Below are positions 8,058 through 15,616 of a DNA stretch of 41,746 nucleotides, piece after piece. How positions within the stretch are numbered: position 1 is the first letter of the stretch; each line of letters begins with the position of its first letter. A program made the position numbers and the translations under genes. The DNA lies in the NCBI GenBank assembly GCA_021151625.1, contig JAGKWY010000093.1, positions 1 through 41,746 of the forward strand, given 5' to 3'. The notes below the pieces were generated by a model that worked only from the letters and a program-made list of their open reading frames with translations, had not been told where the DNA came from and did no database searches. The stretch is from Gammaproteobacteria bacterium (GTDB taxonomy: Bacteria > Pseudomonadota > Gammaproteobacteria > Pseudomonadales > Cellvibrionaceae).

Positions 8058-8444
8058 ATGACTGTGTTGGAAATTGGTTTAATTATTTGTTTGGCAATTA
8101 GCGCGGTTGCTTTGGCAATCGCGCTTTTTACATTTAAGCGTTTGCGTGCTCAGGCGTTGGATACAGAAAAACTAATTCAACGGTTAACACGCGAAGTTGC
8201 CGCTTCCAGTAGTGGTTCCGTTGGCATGGGTCAGCGTTTATTGGCAATGGAAAAACGCTTGCAATCAGCGGGCGATAAAAAGCCGGAAAAAATCGATTAT
8301 TACAATGATGATGAGTTCCAACCTTATTCACAAGCGGCACAAATGTTCAAGATGGGAATGGATGCAGAGGAGGTGGCCCGTCGCTGCGGACTGTCGCGCG
8401 CTGAGGCATCACTTCTGGAAATGATGCAAAAATCTACTCGATAG
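8058..8444 (+). CDS. fipA: DUF2802 membrane protein, FipA-like flagellar polarity factor
   Basis: This is a small (128-residue) DUF2802 protein. One N-terminal membrane helix (ICLAISAVALAIALFTF, about 10-27) is followed by a coiled-coil-like basic segment (28-75) and a C-terminal helix-turn-helix-like DUF2802 motif (QAAQMFKMGMDAEEVARRCG, then LSRAEASLLEMM). DUF2802 proteins at this position next to cheW have been described as FipA, which works with FlhF to place polar flagella in Vibrio, Shewanella and Pseudomonas. The domain assignment is strong. The FipA role is taken from that family and from position. It is the last gene before a strong terminator. Confidence 0.82.
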   Translation: MTVLEIGLIICLAISAVALAIALFTFKRLRAQALDTEKLIQRLTREVAASSSGSVGMGQRLLAMEKRLQSAGDKKPEKIDYYNDDEFQPYSQAAQMFKMGMDAEEVARRCGLSRAEASLLEMMQKSTR

Positions 8445-8497
8445 CGGCCGGCTACTGCGCCACAAATAATCTATTTGCGCTGTATAGGTAGTAAGAT

Positions 8498-8526
8498 AAA
8501 GGGAGCTAACGCTCCCTTTTTTATTT
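8498..8526. terminator. Bidirectional terminator between fipA and cysH
   Basis: A perfect stem GGGAGC / GCTCCC with loop TAAC (8501-8516) is flanked by AAA on the left and TTTTTT on the right. It serves the rightward che cluster and, read in reverse, the leftward cysH gene that ends at 8521. Confidence 0.85.
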
Positions 8527-9246
8527 GTCTATATTTCCCGCGTGCAATCCACATTCTTTCTTAGTGGCCTCTTCCCACCACCAGCGACCTTCACGCTCAT
8601 GTTGTCCGGGCGCAATCGGGCGAGTACAGGGTTCGCAACCGATTGAAACAAATCCGCGCTCATGCAATTCATTATAGGGGACTTCGCATAAGCGAATGTA
8701 ATCCCAAACTTCTTTAGAGGACCAATTTGCTAAAGGATTAAATTTGGTGAGAGTTGCACCAGGACGAGCAAAAGTCTTGTCATTCTGAATAACCGGAATT
8801 TCTGCGCGAGTGGGGCTTTGATCCTTGCGTTGGCCGGTAATCCAGGCATCCAGCGTCAATAATTTTTTGCGTAGCGGTTCAATCTTACGAATACCGCAGC
8901 ATTCTTTGTGGTCATCTTCATAGAAACTGAATAGACCTTTTTCCTGCACCAGTTTGCGTACGGCTTCGCCATCTGGAGAAATTACGTCAATTTTAATACC
9001 GTAGTGCTTTCGCACTTTCTCAATAAAGCGATAGGTTTCCGCATGTAAACGGCCCGTATCCAGGCAAAACACAGGAATGTCAGGGCGATAATTACGAGCC
9101 ATTTCAATAAGGGCAACATCTTCTGCACCACTGAAGGAAATGGCGATGTTGTCGAATTGCTTAATCGCGTACTTGATAATTTTCTGCGGGCTTTCCTGTT
9201 GGAATTGGGTATCGAGATCGACTGCATTGATCAGATTTTCGGTCAT
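8521..9246 (-). CDS. cysH: Assimilatory adenylylsulfate (APS) reductase, iron-sulfur type
   Basis: This enzyme reduces APS to sulfite using thioredoxin in cysteine biosynthesis. The protein has 241 residues. The nucleotide-binding P-loop SFSGAEDV is at 38-45. The cysteine pairs C116-C117 (KECCGIRK) and C204/C207 (GCEPC) are the four ligands of a [4Fe-4S] cluster, which marks the APS-using type; PAPS reductases of E. coli type lack them. The catalytic Cys of the C-terminal ECGLH motif is present at 232. It is transcribed alone, convergent with the che cluster over a shared terminator. Confidence 0.96.
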   Translation of the reverse strand: MTENLINAVDLDTQFQQESPQKIIKYAIKQFDNIAISFSGAEDVALIEMARNYRPDIPVFCLDTGRLHAETYRFIEKVRKHYGIKIDVISPDGEAVRKLVQEKGLFSFYEDDHKECCGIRKIEPLRKKLLTLDAWITGQRKDQSPTRAEIPVIQNDKTFARPGATLTKFNPLANWSSKEVWDYIRLCEVPYNELHERGFVSIGCEPCTRPIAPGQHEREGRWWWEEATKKECGLHAGNIDK

Positions 9247-9474
9247 GGCGGCTACTCACGGTAATATTATTGCCCCACCGTAGTGTGGCTCCTGCATAGG
9301 GTTGCTAAGGATACCAGAGCAGGCGCCGCTTCCCAATGATCCAGAGAAGATCGGCCGGGTACAGCATGCTATGACAGGCTGGTGCCCGAGTTTGCTTTAA
9401 ATGGGTAAAACAGGTAGATTGCCGCCACTCTTTTGACTCAAATAGCCTTATTTTTAACCGTTTTGGAGGTTGCT

Positions 9475-9869
9475 GTGGAAATTGCATGCCTGGATCTGGA
9501 AGGTGTACTGGTTCCGGAAATTTGGATTGAATTCGCGAAAGTTACTGGCTCATGCGTCAATTGGGTTTCCCAACCCTTATGTGTCATCGCCTGAATGTTG
9601 ATGAACGCGGCATGGTGGTGGGGTACACGCTTCGCCAGAAAGATCCAAAGCGCCAGTCAGTATTAGCATTGAAAACACTGTACTACCGCATTATTGCAGC
9701 GGGTGACTCATACAACGATACCACTATGCTGGGTGAGGCAGATCAGGGGATTCTGTTTCATGCACCGCAAAATGTGATCGAGCAATTTCCGCAATTCCCT
9801 GCGGTTCACACTTACGAAGACCTGAAAAAAGAATTTATCAAGGCGAGCAATCGTCAGTTAAGTTTGTAA
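9475..9869 (+). pseudogene. thrH: thrH with an internal deletion and frameshift
   Basis: ThrH is a HAD-family phosphoserine phosphatase that also transfers phosphate to homoserine. A good start, GTG 9475 behind GGAGG (9465-9469), gives MEIACLDLEGVLVPEIWIEFAKVTG with the HAD nucleophile motif DLEG. At about 9545-9551 the sequence jumps to the residue-100 region (LMRQLGFPT) in another frame. Translation from 9475 stops at 9592-9594 after 39 residues. The remaining C-terminal part (9552-9869, 105 codons) is well preserved: RQKDPKRQS and GDSYNDTTML, the metal-binding motif. Compared with the 205-residue Pseudomonas ThrH about 223 bp are missing, including the cap domain, so neither piece should be active. 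The clean junction and unspoiled flanks point to a very recent loss or to an assembly collapse. Confidence 0.88.
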
Positions 9870-9878
9870 TGAATATCC

Positions 9879-9920
9879 CTTTTGCCAGGGCCCTTTTATG
9901 GGGCTTGGCAAAAGTGTAGT
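9879..9920 (+). terminator. Imperfect hairpin after thrH
   Basis: CTTTTGCCAGGGCCC pairs with GGGCTTGGCAAAAG (about 9880-9914) around a short TTTTATG loop, with one bulge. A short T run follows (TAGTTTTC). It lies between the convergent thrH and SpoU methyltransferase genes. Confidence 0.5.
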
Positions 9921-9934
9921 TTTCTGTGCCCTCA

Positions 9935-10708
9935 CTACCGAAATGCAATCAACGCCGCGGTAACGGCTACGTTTAAGGATTCAACGCCGTTATTCATCGG
10001 GATACGCACTTTCTCATCGCTCAAGCGTTCAATTTCCTTTGAGACCCCCTCAGACTCATTGCCCAGGACAAAAATGCAGGCCTTGCCGGGAGAAAATTGT
10101 TTTAGCTCAAGCTTTGCATGTGATGAGAGAACGCAAACAACCGCCCCTTGTTGCTGAAAATCGTTAAGCGCTTCTTTTAAATCTTTGCAACGCAATAGTG
10201 GTGCTCTAAAAACAGTACCCGCGCTTGCCTTGATTACCAGTGGGTCAATTTGCGCATTACCTTTTTGCGGCAACAGAATTCCATCGATATTTCCCGCACA
10301 GGCCGAGCGAATAATCATTCCCAAATTTTGTGGATTTTGAACGCCGTCCAAAGCAAGTAGCGTGTACGGCTTTTCACGATTGGTAGCGATAAATTCATCG
10401 TAGAGTCGATAGCCGCGCAACTGCAGGTCGGCCGCGACCCCTTGGTCTTGCGCCGCATTTTTAGAGATGCGAGATAGCGCCTGACGCTCGTGGAAAACAA
10501 TTTCTGCACCTTTGCTTTTTGCCAGGGCGACAATTTCGTCAATGATGTCTGCAGATTTATTGCTGCTTGCAAGATGCAGGCGATAGATAAAAGTTGCCGG
10601 GTCTTGCAGTGCTTCAAGAACGGTCTTGCGCCCGTAGACCGTCATTAACGAATCAAAGAAGCGTTTTTTTTCCAGATAAGCTGGGCTGTCGTCTCGCGGT
10701 TTATTCAT
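9935..10708 (-). CDS. SpoU/TrmH-family RNA 2-prime-O-methyltransferase (RlmB-like)
   Basis: This is a SPOUT-class enzyme predicted to methylate a ribose 2-prime hydroxyl in rRNA or tRNA with S-adenosylmethionine. The protein has 257 residues. The N-terminal substrate-binding domain (about 20-100) contains VYGRKTVLEAL and FHERQALSRIS. The catalytic SPOUT domain shows the three family motifs: NPQNLGMIIRSA with the conserved Asn/Arg, FVLGNESEGVS, and IPMNNGVESLNVAVTAALIAF with the trefoil-knot SAM site. The closest well-known relative is RlmB (23S rRNA G2251), but the exact target cannot be read here. It starts 9 bp after pdxJ ends and is the last gene of the leftward run. Confidence 0.88.
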   Translation of the reverse strand: MNKPRDDSPAYLEKKRFFDSLMTVYGRKTVLEALQDPATFIYRLHLASSNKSADIIDEIVALAKSKGAEIVFHERQALSRISKNAAQDQGVAADLQLRGYRLYDEFIATNREKPYTLLALDGVQNPQNLGMIIRSACAGNIDGILLPQKGNAQIDPLVIKASAGTVFRAPLLRCKDLKEALNDFQQQGAVVCVLSSHAKLELKQFSPGKACIFVLGNESEGVSKEIERLSDEKVRIPMNNGVESLNVAVTAALIAFR

Positions 10709-10717
10709 GGCCGCGCC

Positions 10718-11488
10718 CTATTGGTTACAGAGTTTTTTGTAAGCTTGAACCGCAGGTATTAACCCCATTGCGATTGCATCGACTATTAGTGCGTGGCCAA
10801 TAGATACTTCCAGCAGTGCAGGCACCTGGCGAAAATGACCAAGGTTATCCAGATTTAAATCATGGCCGGCGTTTAAGCCAATACCTATAGCTTGTGCGTG
10901 AACGGCTGCTGCATGGTACTTTGCAAACAGATCCTTAAAGAAATCATCTTGCGTTTTAAAGTGCTCCGCAAACGGGCCGGTATAAAGCTCAATGCGATCC
11001 GCACCAATTTCTTTGGCCAGACTAATTTGCTCAATATCAGGATCCATAAACAAGCTAACCCTCACGCCGATATCCCGTAATTGCTGAATTAACGGACGCA
11101 GTTTTTCGCCGGCAATTTTTAAATCAAAACCATGATCTGAGGTTAGTTGATCGTTTGAATCTGGCACCAGCGTACATTGATGAGGTCGAACATCTTGCAC
11201 CAGTTTAATAAAACCTGGAAAGTCGCCCAGAGATTCAGCGTACGGATTACCTTCGATATTGAATTCTACTCCCGGGTAACCACTTACTAGCTCGCTCAAT
11301 TCGTAAACATCAACGGGGCGAATGTGTCGCTGGTCGGGGCGAGGGTGAACAGTTAATCCATCAGCTCCTGCGTTAATGCAGGTTTCGCCATGGGCAACTA
11401 CATTGGGGAAGTTGCCTGGACGTGAATTGCGGAGCAGGGCAATTTTATTCAGATTGACGCTAAGGGCAGTATTATTGCTTTGTTTCAT
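10718..11488 (-). CDS. pdxJ: Pyridoxine 5-prime-phosphate synthase PdxJ, divergent type
   Basis: PdxJ condenses 1-deoxyxylulose 5-phosphate with 3-amino-2-oxopropyl phosphate to make pyridoxine phosphate (vitamin B6). It is a 256-residue TIM barrel with LSVNLNKIALLRNSR at the N terminus, GADGLTVHPRPDQRHI (active-site His/Arg), CTLVPDSNDQ, RVSLFMDPD, IELYTGPFAEHF and LNAGHDLNLDN ... VSIGHALIVDAI. The N-terminal motifs (NKIALLRNSR, TVHPRPDQRH, EFNIEGNPY) resemble the Bacteroidetes-type PdxJ more than the E. coli form as I recall them (NIDHIATLRNAR, TVHLREDRRH). It overlaps the cyclophilin gene by 17 bp and is not next to recO or acpS, its usual neighbours. Confidence 0.93.
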   Translation of the reverse strand: MKQSNNTALSVNLNKIALLRNSRPGNFPNVVAHGETCINAGADGLTVHPRPDQRHIRPVDVYELSELVSGYPGVEFNIEGNPYAESLGDFPGFIKLVQDVRPHQCTLVPDSNDQLTSDHGFDLKIAGEKLRPLIQQLRDIGVRVSLFMDPDIEQISLAKEIGADRIELYTGPFAEHFKTQDDFFKDLFAKYHAAAVHAQAIGIGLNAGHDLNLDNLGHFRQVPALLEVSIGHALIVDAIAMGLIPAVQAYKKLCNQ

Positions 11489-12116
11489 TCACAGGCACCA
11501 CGGCATCTTTGAACAGCGAAGGTTTTTGCTGTGCTGGGTTATCAACCGCAACCGAATTGGTTCGGGTTGCACTCAGAATACGTACAGCGTAGTTAGGTGC
11601 CTCTGGAAATGCCTTATACATTCCGCGCGGTTCTTCAGCAATTTTTTCAATGACCTCCATACCAGCAACAACTTTTCCAAACACTGTATAGCCTGGCTTG
11701 CTACCGGTAGCATTGAGCCCGTCGTTGTTTTTCAGGTTGATATAAAATTGAGCGGTGGCGCTATCCGGATCGGATTGTCTCGCCATGGCAACCGTCTTGT
11801 AATCATTGCCCAACCCATTATTGGATTCATTCTTGATGGGAGCCTCAGTTTTCTTTTCAGCAAAATCAAACGTCATTCCTCCACCTTGCACAACAAAACC
11901 TGGCACAACGCGATGAAAAATAGTGCCATCGTAGAACTTGTTGTCGACGTAAGATAAAAAGTTTTTTACGGTGATTGGAGCTTCTTTGGCTTGCAGCTCG
12001 ATAACAAAGGTCCCCAGGTCGGTTTTTATGGCGACCAGTTGCTTGTCTGCAGCCTGCAAGTTACAGCTGATGATCAGACATAAAACGCTAAGGATGGAAA
12101 AAATATACTTGTTCAT
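11472..12116 (-). CDS. Periplasmic cyclophilin-type peptidyl-prolyl isomerase (PpiA-like)
   Basis: It isomerises prolyl bonds during protein folding in the envelope. The protein has 214 residues. The N-terminal signal sequence (residues 1-22) contains IISC, which would allow lipidation, but also the signal-peptidase-I site LQA-AD, so either is possible. The cyclophilin core follows: TDLGTFVIEL, KNFLSYVDNKFYDGTIFHRVV, PGFVVQGGG (catalytic Arg in FHR), ATAQFYINL and VFGKVVAGMEVIEKI. A C-terminal tail of about 30 residues (NSVAVDNPAQQKP ...) is outside the domain. It is the gene just upstream of pdxJ, with overlapping ends. Confidence 0.92.
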   Translation of the reverse strand: MNKYIFSILSVLCLIISCNLQAADKQLVAIKTDLGTFVIELQAKEAPITVKNFLSYVDNKFYDGTIFHRVVPGFVVQGGGMTFDFAEKKTEAPIKNESNNGLGNDYKTVAMARQSDPDSATAQFYINLKNNDGLNATGSKPGYTVFGKVVAGMEVIEKIAEEPRGMYKAFPEAPNYAVRILSATRTNSVAVDNPAQQKPSLFKDAVVPVNETKQ

Positions 12117-12154
12117 GTGAGCTCGCTAACAAAAAAAGAAACAATACCAGCAGC

Positions 12155-12814
12155 TTAACGCCATTCAGACCTGCGTTTGCGACGCCCTAATCCCTGCAGC
12201 ATAAACGACAGTATTATGCCTCCCAGCACTAGTCCACCACCGTAAACCCAGTGATTAAAACGGTCTGTATTTCTCAGTTTTTCATTTTCTGCTTTGAGTA
12301 CATCTGCGTGAGTTTGTAATAGTTGATTTTCTTTTAGCAGGCTTTGATGTTCTTCTTCCAGATTGAGCGCAGTAGTGGCGGCCTGACGCATATCTTCGGT
12401 ATCTGTCAGCAGTTGTTGATGTTCTTGCTGTACCTTTGCCAACTGCTCTTTCAGTTGAACATTTTCCGTTTGCAAACCAACCAGATCGCGCGATGAATTG
12501 GATAGCGCAGCGAGTTGCATGGCGGCTGTGGGCTTATCGGTAATATTTTGGCTACGCACCCAGCCTTCAGTACCGTCTGGCGTTACTACCAACGACCATA
12601 AATTATTGTCGGTTCCGGTTTCTTCGCGGACGAAATTCAATTTGGTCCCACTGGCGATCCCTTGTTGCAAAATACTGGCTGAAGGATTTTTGTCGCTGCG
12701 CACAGGTATATAGATAACATCAGAGACATATCTGTCTACTGCGTACACAGACGTGCTGGCAAGCGACAATACAAGGAGCGAAAGTTTTGCACCGGGGAGA
12801 AGGGATTTTTTCAC
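12155..12814 (-). CDS. SH3-domain / coiled-coil membrane protein (YgiM, TIGR04211-like)
   Basis: This envelope protein has 219 residues and an unknown precise role. The signal sequence (about 1-25, ending VYA) is followed by a bacterial SH3 domain (about 30-95: YIPVRSDKNPSASILQQG ... GWVRSQNI). A long coiled coil follows (about 100-180, rich in Glu, Gln and Leu). There is a single C-terminal membrane helix (WVYGGGLVLGGIILSFML, about 189-206) and a basic tail RRKRRSEWR. This order is that of the YgiM/TIGR04211 family. The start is GTG at 12814, behind AAGGATTGG. It lies in the leftward run between yciI and the cyclophilin gene. Confidence 0.85.
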   Translation of the reverse strand: MKKSLLPGAKLSLLVLSLASTSVYAVDRYVSDVIYIPVRSDKNPSASILQQGIASGTKLNFVREETGTDNNLWSLVVTPDGTEGWVRSQNITDKPTAAMQLAALSNSSRDLVGLQTENVQLKEQLAKVQQEHQQLLTDTEDMRQAATTALNLEEEHQSLLKENQLLQTHADVLKAENEKLRNTDRFNHWVYGGGLVLGGIILSFMLQGLGRRKRRSEWR

Positions 12815-12851
12815 AGTGATTCCAATCCTTAAGCAGGTTTAAATTAACAAA

Positions 12852-13151
12852 TTATGGCAATACTTTTTTGAAGGGCTTTACTACAACCTTGGCATAAATA
12901 CCGGCAGCACAGTAAGGGTCTTGGTCTGCCCATTCTTGAGCGGCTTCCAACGAAGCGAATTCAGCAATCACCAGGCTGCCTGTAAAGCCAGCTTCACCCG
13001 GATTGTCGTTATCAATCGCCGGATGCGGGCCTGCTACAAACAAGCGGCCTTGATCACTCAATTGTTGCAATCTGGCCAGATGGGCCGGGCGAGTTGCTTT
13101 ACGTTTTTCAAGGCTGTTGGGGTGATCTTCACTGATGATGGCATAAAGCAT
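12852..13151 (-). CDS. yciI: YciI-family protein
   Basis: This is a small (99-residue) dimeric alpha/beta-barrel protein of the YciI family, which shares its fold with muconolactone isomerase. Features: MLYAIISEDHP start, RPAHLARLQQLSDQGRLFVAGPHP with the conserved Arg/His of the putative active site, SLVIAEFASLEAAQEWADQDPY, and the end FKKVLP. Its biochemical role is unsettled. In pseudomonads it neighbours a septation-protein-A-like membrane protein and the PHP/YciO genes, as it does here. Confidence 0.92.
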   Translation of the reverse strand: MLYAIISEDHPNSLEKRKATRPAHLARLQQLSDQGRLFVAGPHPAIDNDNPGEAGFTGSLVIAEFASLEAAQEWADQDPYCAAGIYAKVVVKPFKKVLP

Positions 13152-13194
13152 TTAATTGTCTCGACGCTGAGTGGTAATTGGCGTTGTTTATGGC

Positions 13195-13983
13195 TTATTC
13201 GGCACTGCCATCATTGATGACTTCTTCCAGGGTTAGTTGGGTTAAGGTGCGAATACTACGGAACACATAAAACAAGGTGCCCATCATAATGATCATCATC
13301 GGCAGTGCAATCACAAAATAACTCCAGAAGGTCATTTTTCCCAATTCCACGTTAAATTCGGGTGTGCCGCCAGGGCTTACCAAAATTAATTTGGCCAGCA
13401 CGTAGTTCAAAAATGACGACAGAAAAAAAGAGCCTGCAATAAGTAGTGATGCATTGTTCAGTGTTCGCTCAAATTGTTTTTGTGTATTGAATTGTGCAAG
13501 CGCTGCATTCACCTTATCAATTTTCAGAACCTTGTCGTTGTAGATAAATACCTTCACCAGCGGATAGCGGGTTTTGATTGAGATGAGCGTGATGATACCC
13601 AGCAACCCCGGAATGGCAGCCTCTTTAATAGCAAAGTATTCCGGAGGTAATTTCAGCAGGCTAAGTCCGCCAGTTAATAAAACGCTCACCACTCCCAGTG
13701 CAGAAAAAACATTCAGCTTTTTATTAACTGCAAAATCGCGTACACCATAACCAATAGGGAAGGCCAGTGCGATAATTAGCCCCCAGGTAGGCCCTAAATA
13801 TTCTTCACCACTTAATTTGGTCAAAATTAATGTGGGGATCACAATGTTCATCAATAAATTGGCGAAAAAGCTTTCTTTTTTCGGGGGCTGTTTGGAATTC
13901 GTCGCCTGTTCCTGATGGGTATCAGTTAATATGCCGTTATTATCTTCAATGCGTTTGTCGGCTTCGGTATCTCTATCAGTCAT
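13195..13983 (-). CDS. VC0807-family integral membrane protein
   Basis: This inner-membrane protein has 262 residues from ATG 13983; an upstream in-frame start at 14091 would run into the divergent gene and lacks support. Residues 1-40 are hydrophilic and acidic (TDRDTEADKRIEDNN). About six membrane helices follow, including NIVIPTLILTKL, PTWGLIIALAFPIGYG, VFSALGVVSVLLTGG and FWSYFVIALPMMIIMMGTLFYV. It resembles VC0807-type proteins, often found next to yciI and distantly like intracellular septation protein A. The function is unknown. It is divergent from rnm with only 38 bp between starts. Confidence 0.78.
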   Translation of the reverse strand: MTDRDTEADKRIEDNNGILTDTHQEQATNSKQPPKKESFFANLLMNIVIPTLILTKLSGEEYLGPTWGLIIALAFPIGYGVRDFAVNKKLNVFSALGVVSVLLTGGLSLLKLPPEYFAIKEAAIPGLLGIITLISIKTRYPLVKVFIYNDKVLKIDKVNAALAQFNTQKQFERTLNNASLLIAGSFFLSSFLNYVLAKLILVSPGGTPEFNVELGKMTFWSYFVIALPMMIIMMGTLFYVFRSIRTLTQLTLEEVINDGSAE

Positions 13984-14021
13984 GACCAATCCTGGTGGTT
14001 GCACTAAATCGTGGAGTTTGT

Positions 14022-14855
14022 GTGATTTTTGACCTGCATTGCCATAGTTCTTTTTCGGATGGTGTATTAAGCCCGGAAGATCTGCTCGCACGCGCTAAAG
14101 AACGCGGCGTTTCGGTATTGGCAATCACGGATCACGATACCATAGCCGGTGTGAGTATTGCACATAAAGCCGCAGTAACACTTGGGCTTCAATTAATTCC
14201 TGGCATTGAGTTTTCCAGTCAATGGGGAAAGGGTGGTGTGCATATCGTTGGGTTGGGGGTAGACATTAACTCCCCGGAATTGCAGGCTGCTGTTAATTTT
14301 CAGGAGCAGGCGAGGGCTGCTCGTTCGCTCGCTATTGGTGAGCGCCTGGCTAAATTGGGTTTTCCTGATGCTTTGGCCGGGGCGCAGAAACTTGCCGGTA
14401 GCGGGACCTTGGGGCGGCCACATTTTGCCCAGTACCTTGTTGATGTAGGTGCGGTTAAAAATATAAATGCAGCCTTTAAGCGCTATCTGGGGACTGGTAA
14501 ATCTGCTGATGTGAAATATCAGTGGCCTGCGATGGAGCAGGTGATTCATTGGATTCATGCATCCGCTGGTGTCGCTGTGTTGGCTCATCCGGCAAAGTAT
14601 GAGCTGACACGTATGAAAATGTGTGCGTTGATTGATTCCTTTGCGGCAGCAGGTGGTGATGCTGTTGAAGTGATTAGCGGTCAACAATCAACCGCAATGA
14701 CACAGGACTTGGCAAAAATAGTAAATGCTCGTGGTTTGTACGCATCTTGCGGCTCTGACTTTCATGCTCCGGGGCAAGCCTGGCAGGAACTAGGGAGCTT
14801 TGGTGTGTTACCTGATACCCTTAAACCCGTGTGGAATCTGCTAGGGTTTAAATAG
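14022..14855 (+). CDS. rnm: PHP-domain RNase AM (5-prime to 3-prime exoribonuclease), YciV/Rnm
   Basis: In E. coli this PHP-family enzyme trims the 5-prime ends of 5S and other rRNAs; it was earlier annotated as 3-prime,5-prime-nucleotide phosphatase. The protein has about 277 residues from GTG 14022, chosen because GGAG lies 6 bp upstream and the first metal motif then sits at the N terminus. The frame could also open at 13995. Metal-binding motifs: FDLHCHSSFSDG, LAITDHDT, PGIEFSS, AVLAHPAK and CGSDFHAPG, all with the expected His/Asp. It is followed 24 bp later by the YciO-type gene, the usual order in pseudomonads and enterics. Confidence 0.9.
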   Translation: MIFDLHCHSSFSDGVLSPEDLLARAKERGVSVLAITDHDTIAGVSIAHKAAVTLGLQLIPGIEFSSQWGKGGVHIVGLGVDINSPELQAAVNFQEQARAARSLAIGERLAKLGFPDALAGAQKLAGSGTLGRPHFAQYLVDVGAVKNINAAFKRYLGTGKSADVKYQWPAMEQVIHWIHASAGVAVLAHPAKYELTRMKMCALIDSFAAAGGDAVEVISGQQSTAMTQDLAKIVNARGLYASCGSDFHAPGQAWQELGSFGVLPDTLKPVWNLLGFK

Positions 14856-14879
14856 TGAAACGGAAATAGGTTTAGAGTT

Positions 14880-15506
14880 ATGGCCCAGTTTTTTCAGATA
14901 CACCCCGAAAATCCGCAGCATCGGTTGATTGCTCAAGCGGTAGATATTATTCGTAAAGGTGGATTGGTGGTTTATCCAACAGATTCAGCCTATGCACTGG
15001 GTTGTCATATTGGTGATAAGGATGCGTTGGAGCGCATTCGTAACCTGCGCAAGCTCGATAAAAACCACAATTTTACGTTGATGTGCCGTGATCTCTCTGA
15101 GCTGGCGACTTACGCGCGGGTAGATAACCAGGTCTTTCGTCTGCTAAAAAACCATACTCCTGGTGCCTATACCTTTATATTGGAGGCGACTGCGGAGGTT
15201 CCACGCCGATTGCTCCATCCAAAGCGTAAAACTATTGGTTTACGTGTCCCGGATAATCCCATCGCCCTCGCGCTCCTGGCGGAGTTGGGTGAGCCCTTAA
15301 TGACAAGCAGCTTGTTGCTGCCGGGTGAAGAATATCCGATGACAGATCCTTACGACATTCGCGATAGCCTGGAGCACTTTGTGGATTTGGTCATCGATGG
15401 CGGCTATTGCGGCCTTGAGCCCACAACCGTAGTTGATTTGACCGGCGATAACCCCGAGCTTATAAGACAAGGTAAAGGTGATTTCTCACCATTTGATGCT
15501 AACTGA
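14880..15506 (+). CDS. YciO/Sua5-family L-threonylcarbamoyladenylate synthase-like protein
   Basis: This Sua5/YciO/YrdC-domain protein of 208 residues has a fold that makes threonylcarbamoyl-AMP for tRNA t6A modification. Motifs: GGLVVYPTDSAYALGC, LRKLDKNHNFTLMCRDLSELA, PGAYTFILEAT, KRKTIGLRVPDNPIA, LMTSSLL and ... TVVDLTGDNPELIRQGKGD. Its length and sequence fit the YciO branch, for which t6A activity is less certain than for YrdC (TsaC). It is co-directional with rnm upstream and scpA downstream. Confidence 0.92.
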   Translation: MAQFFQIHPENPQHRLIAQAVDIIRKGGLVVYPTDSAYALGCHIGDKDALERIRNLRKLDKNHNFTLMCRDLSELATYARVDNQVFRLLKNHTPGAYTFILEATAEVPRRLLHPKRKTIGLRVPDNPIALALLAELGEPLMTSSLLLPGEEYPMTDPYDIRDSLEHFVDLVIDGGYCGLEPTTVVDLTGDNPELIRQGKGDFSPFDAN

Positions 15507-15616
15507 CTGATCTTAAAAAAGATTCCCTCTCCGCAGGCCGCGCTGTCCGATACCGTCTGAAATGGCTATAATGCCGCCCTTATTTTGTCCCTTTTCTGGC
15601 TGTGTGAGTAAGTTGC

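Noticed and set aside
11376..11957. 193-codon plus-strand frame
   Set aside because: Antisense to the cyclophilin and pdxJ genes, both with strong family motifs.
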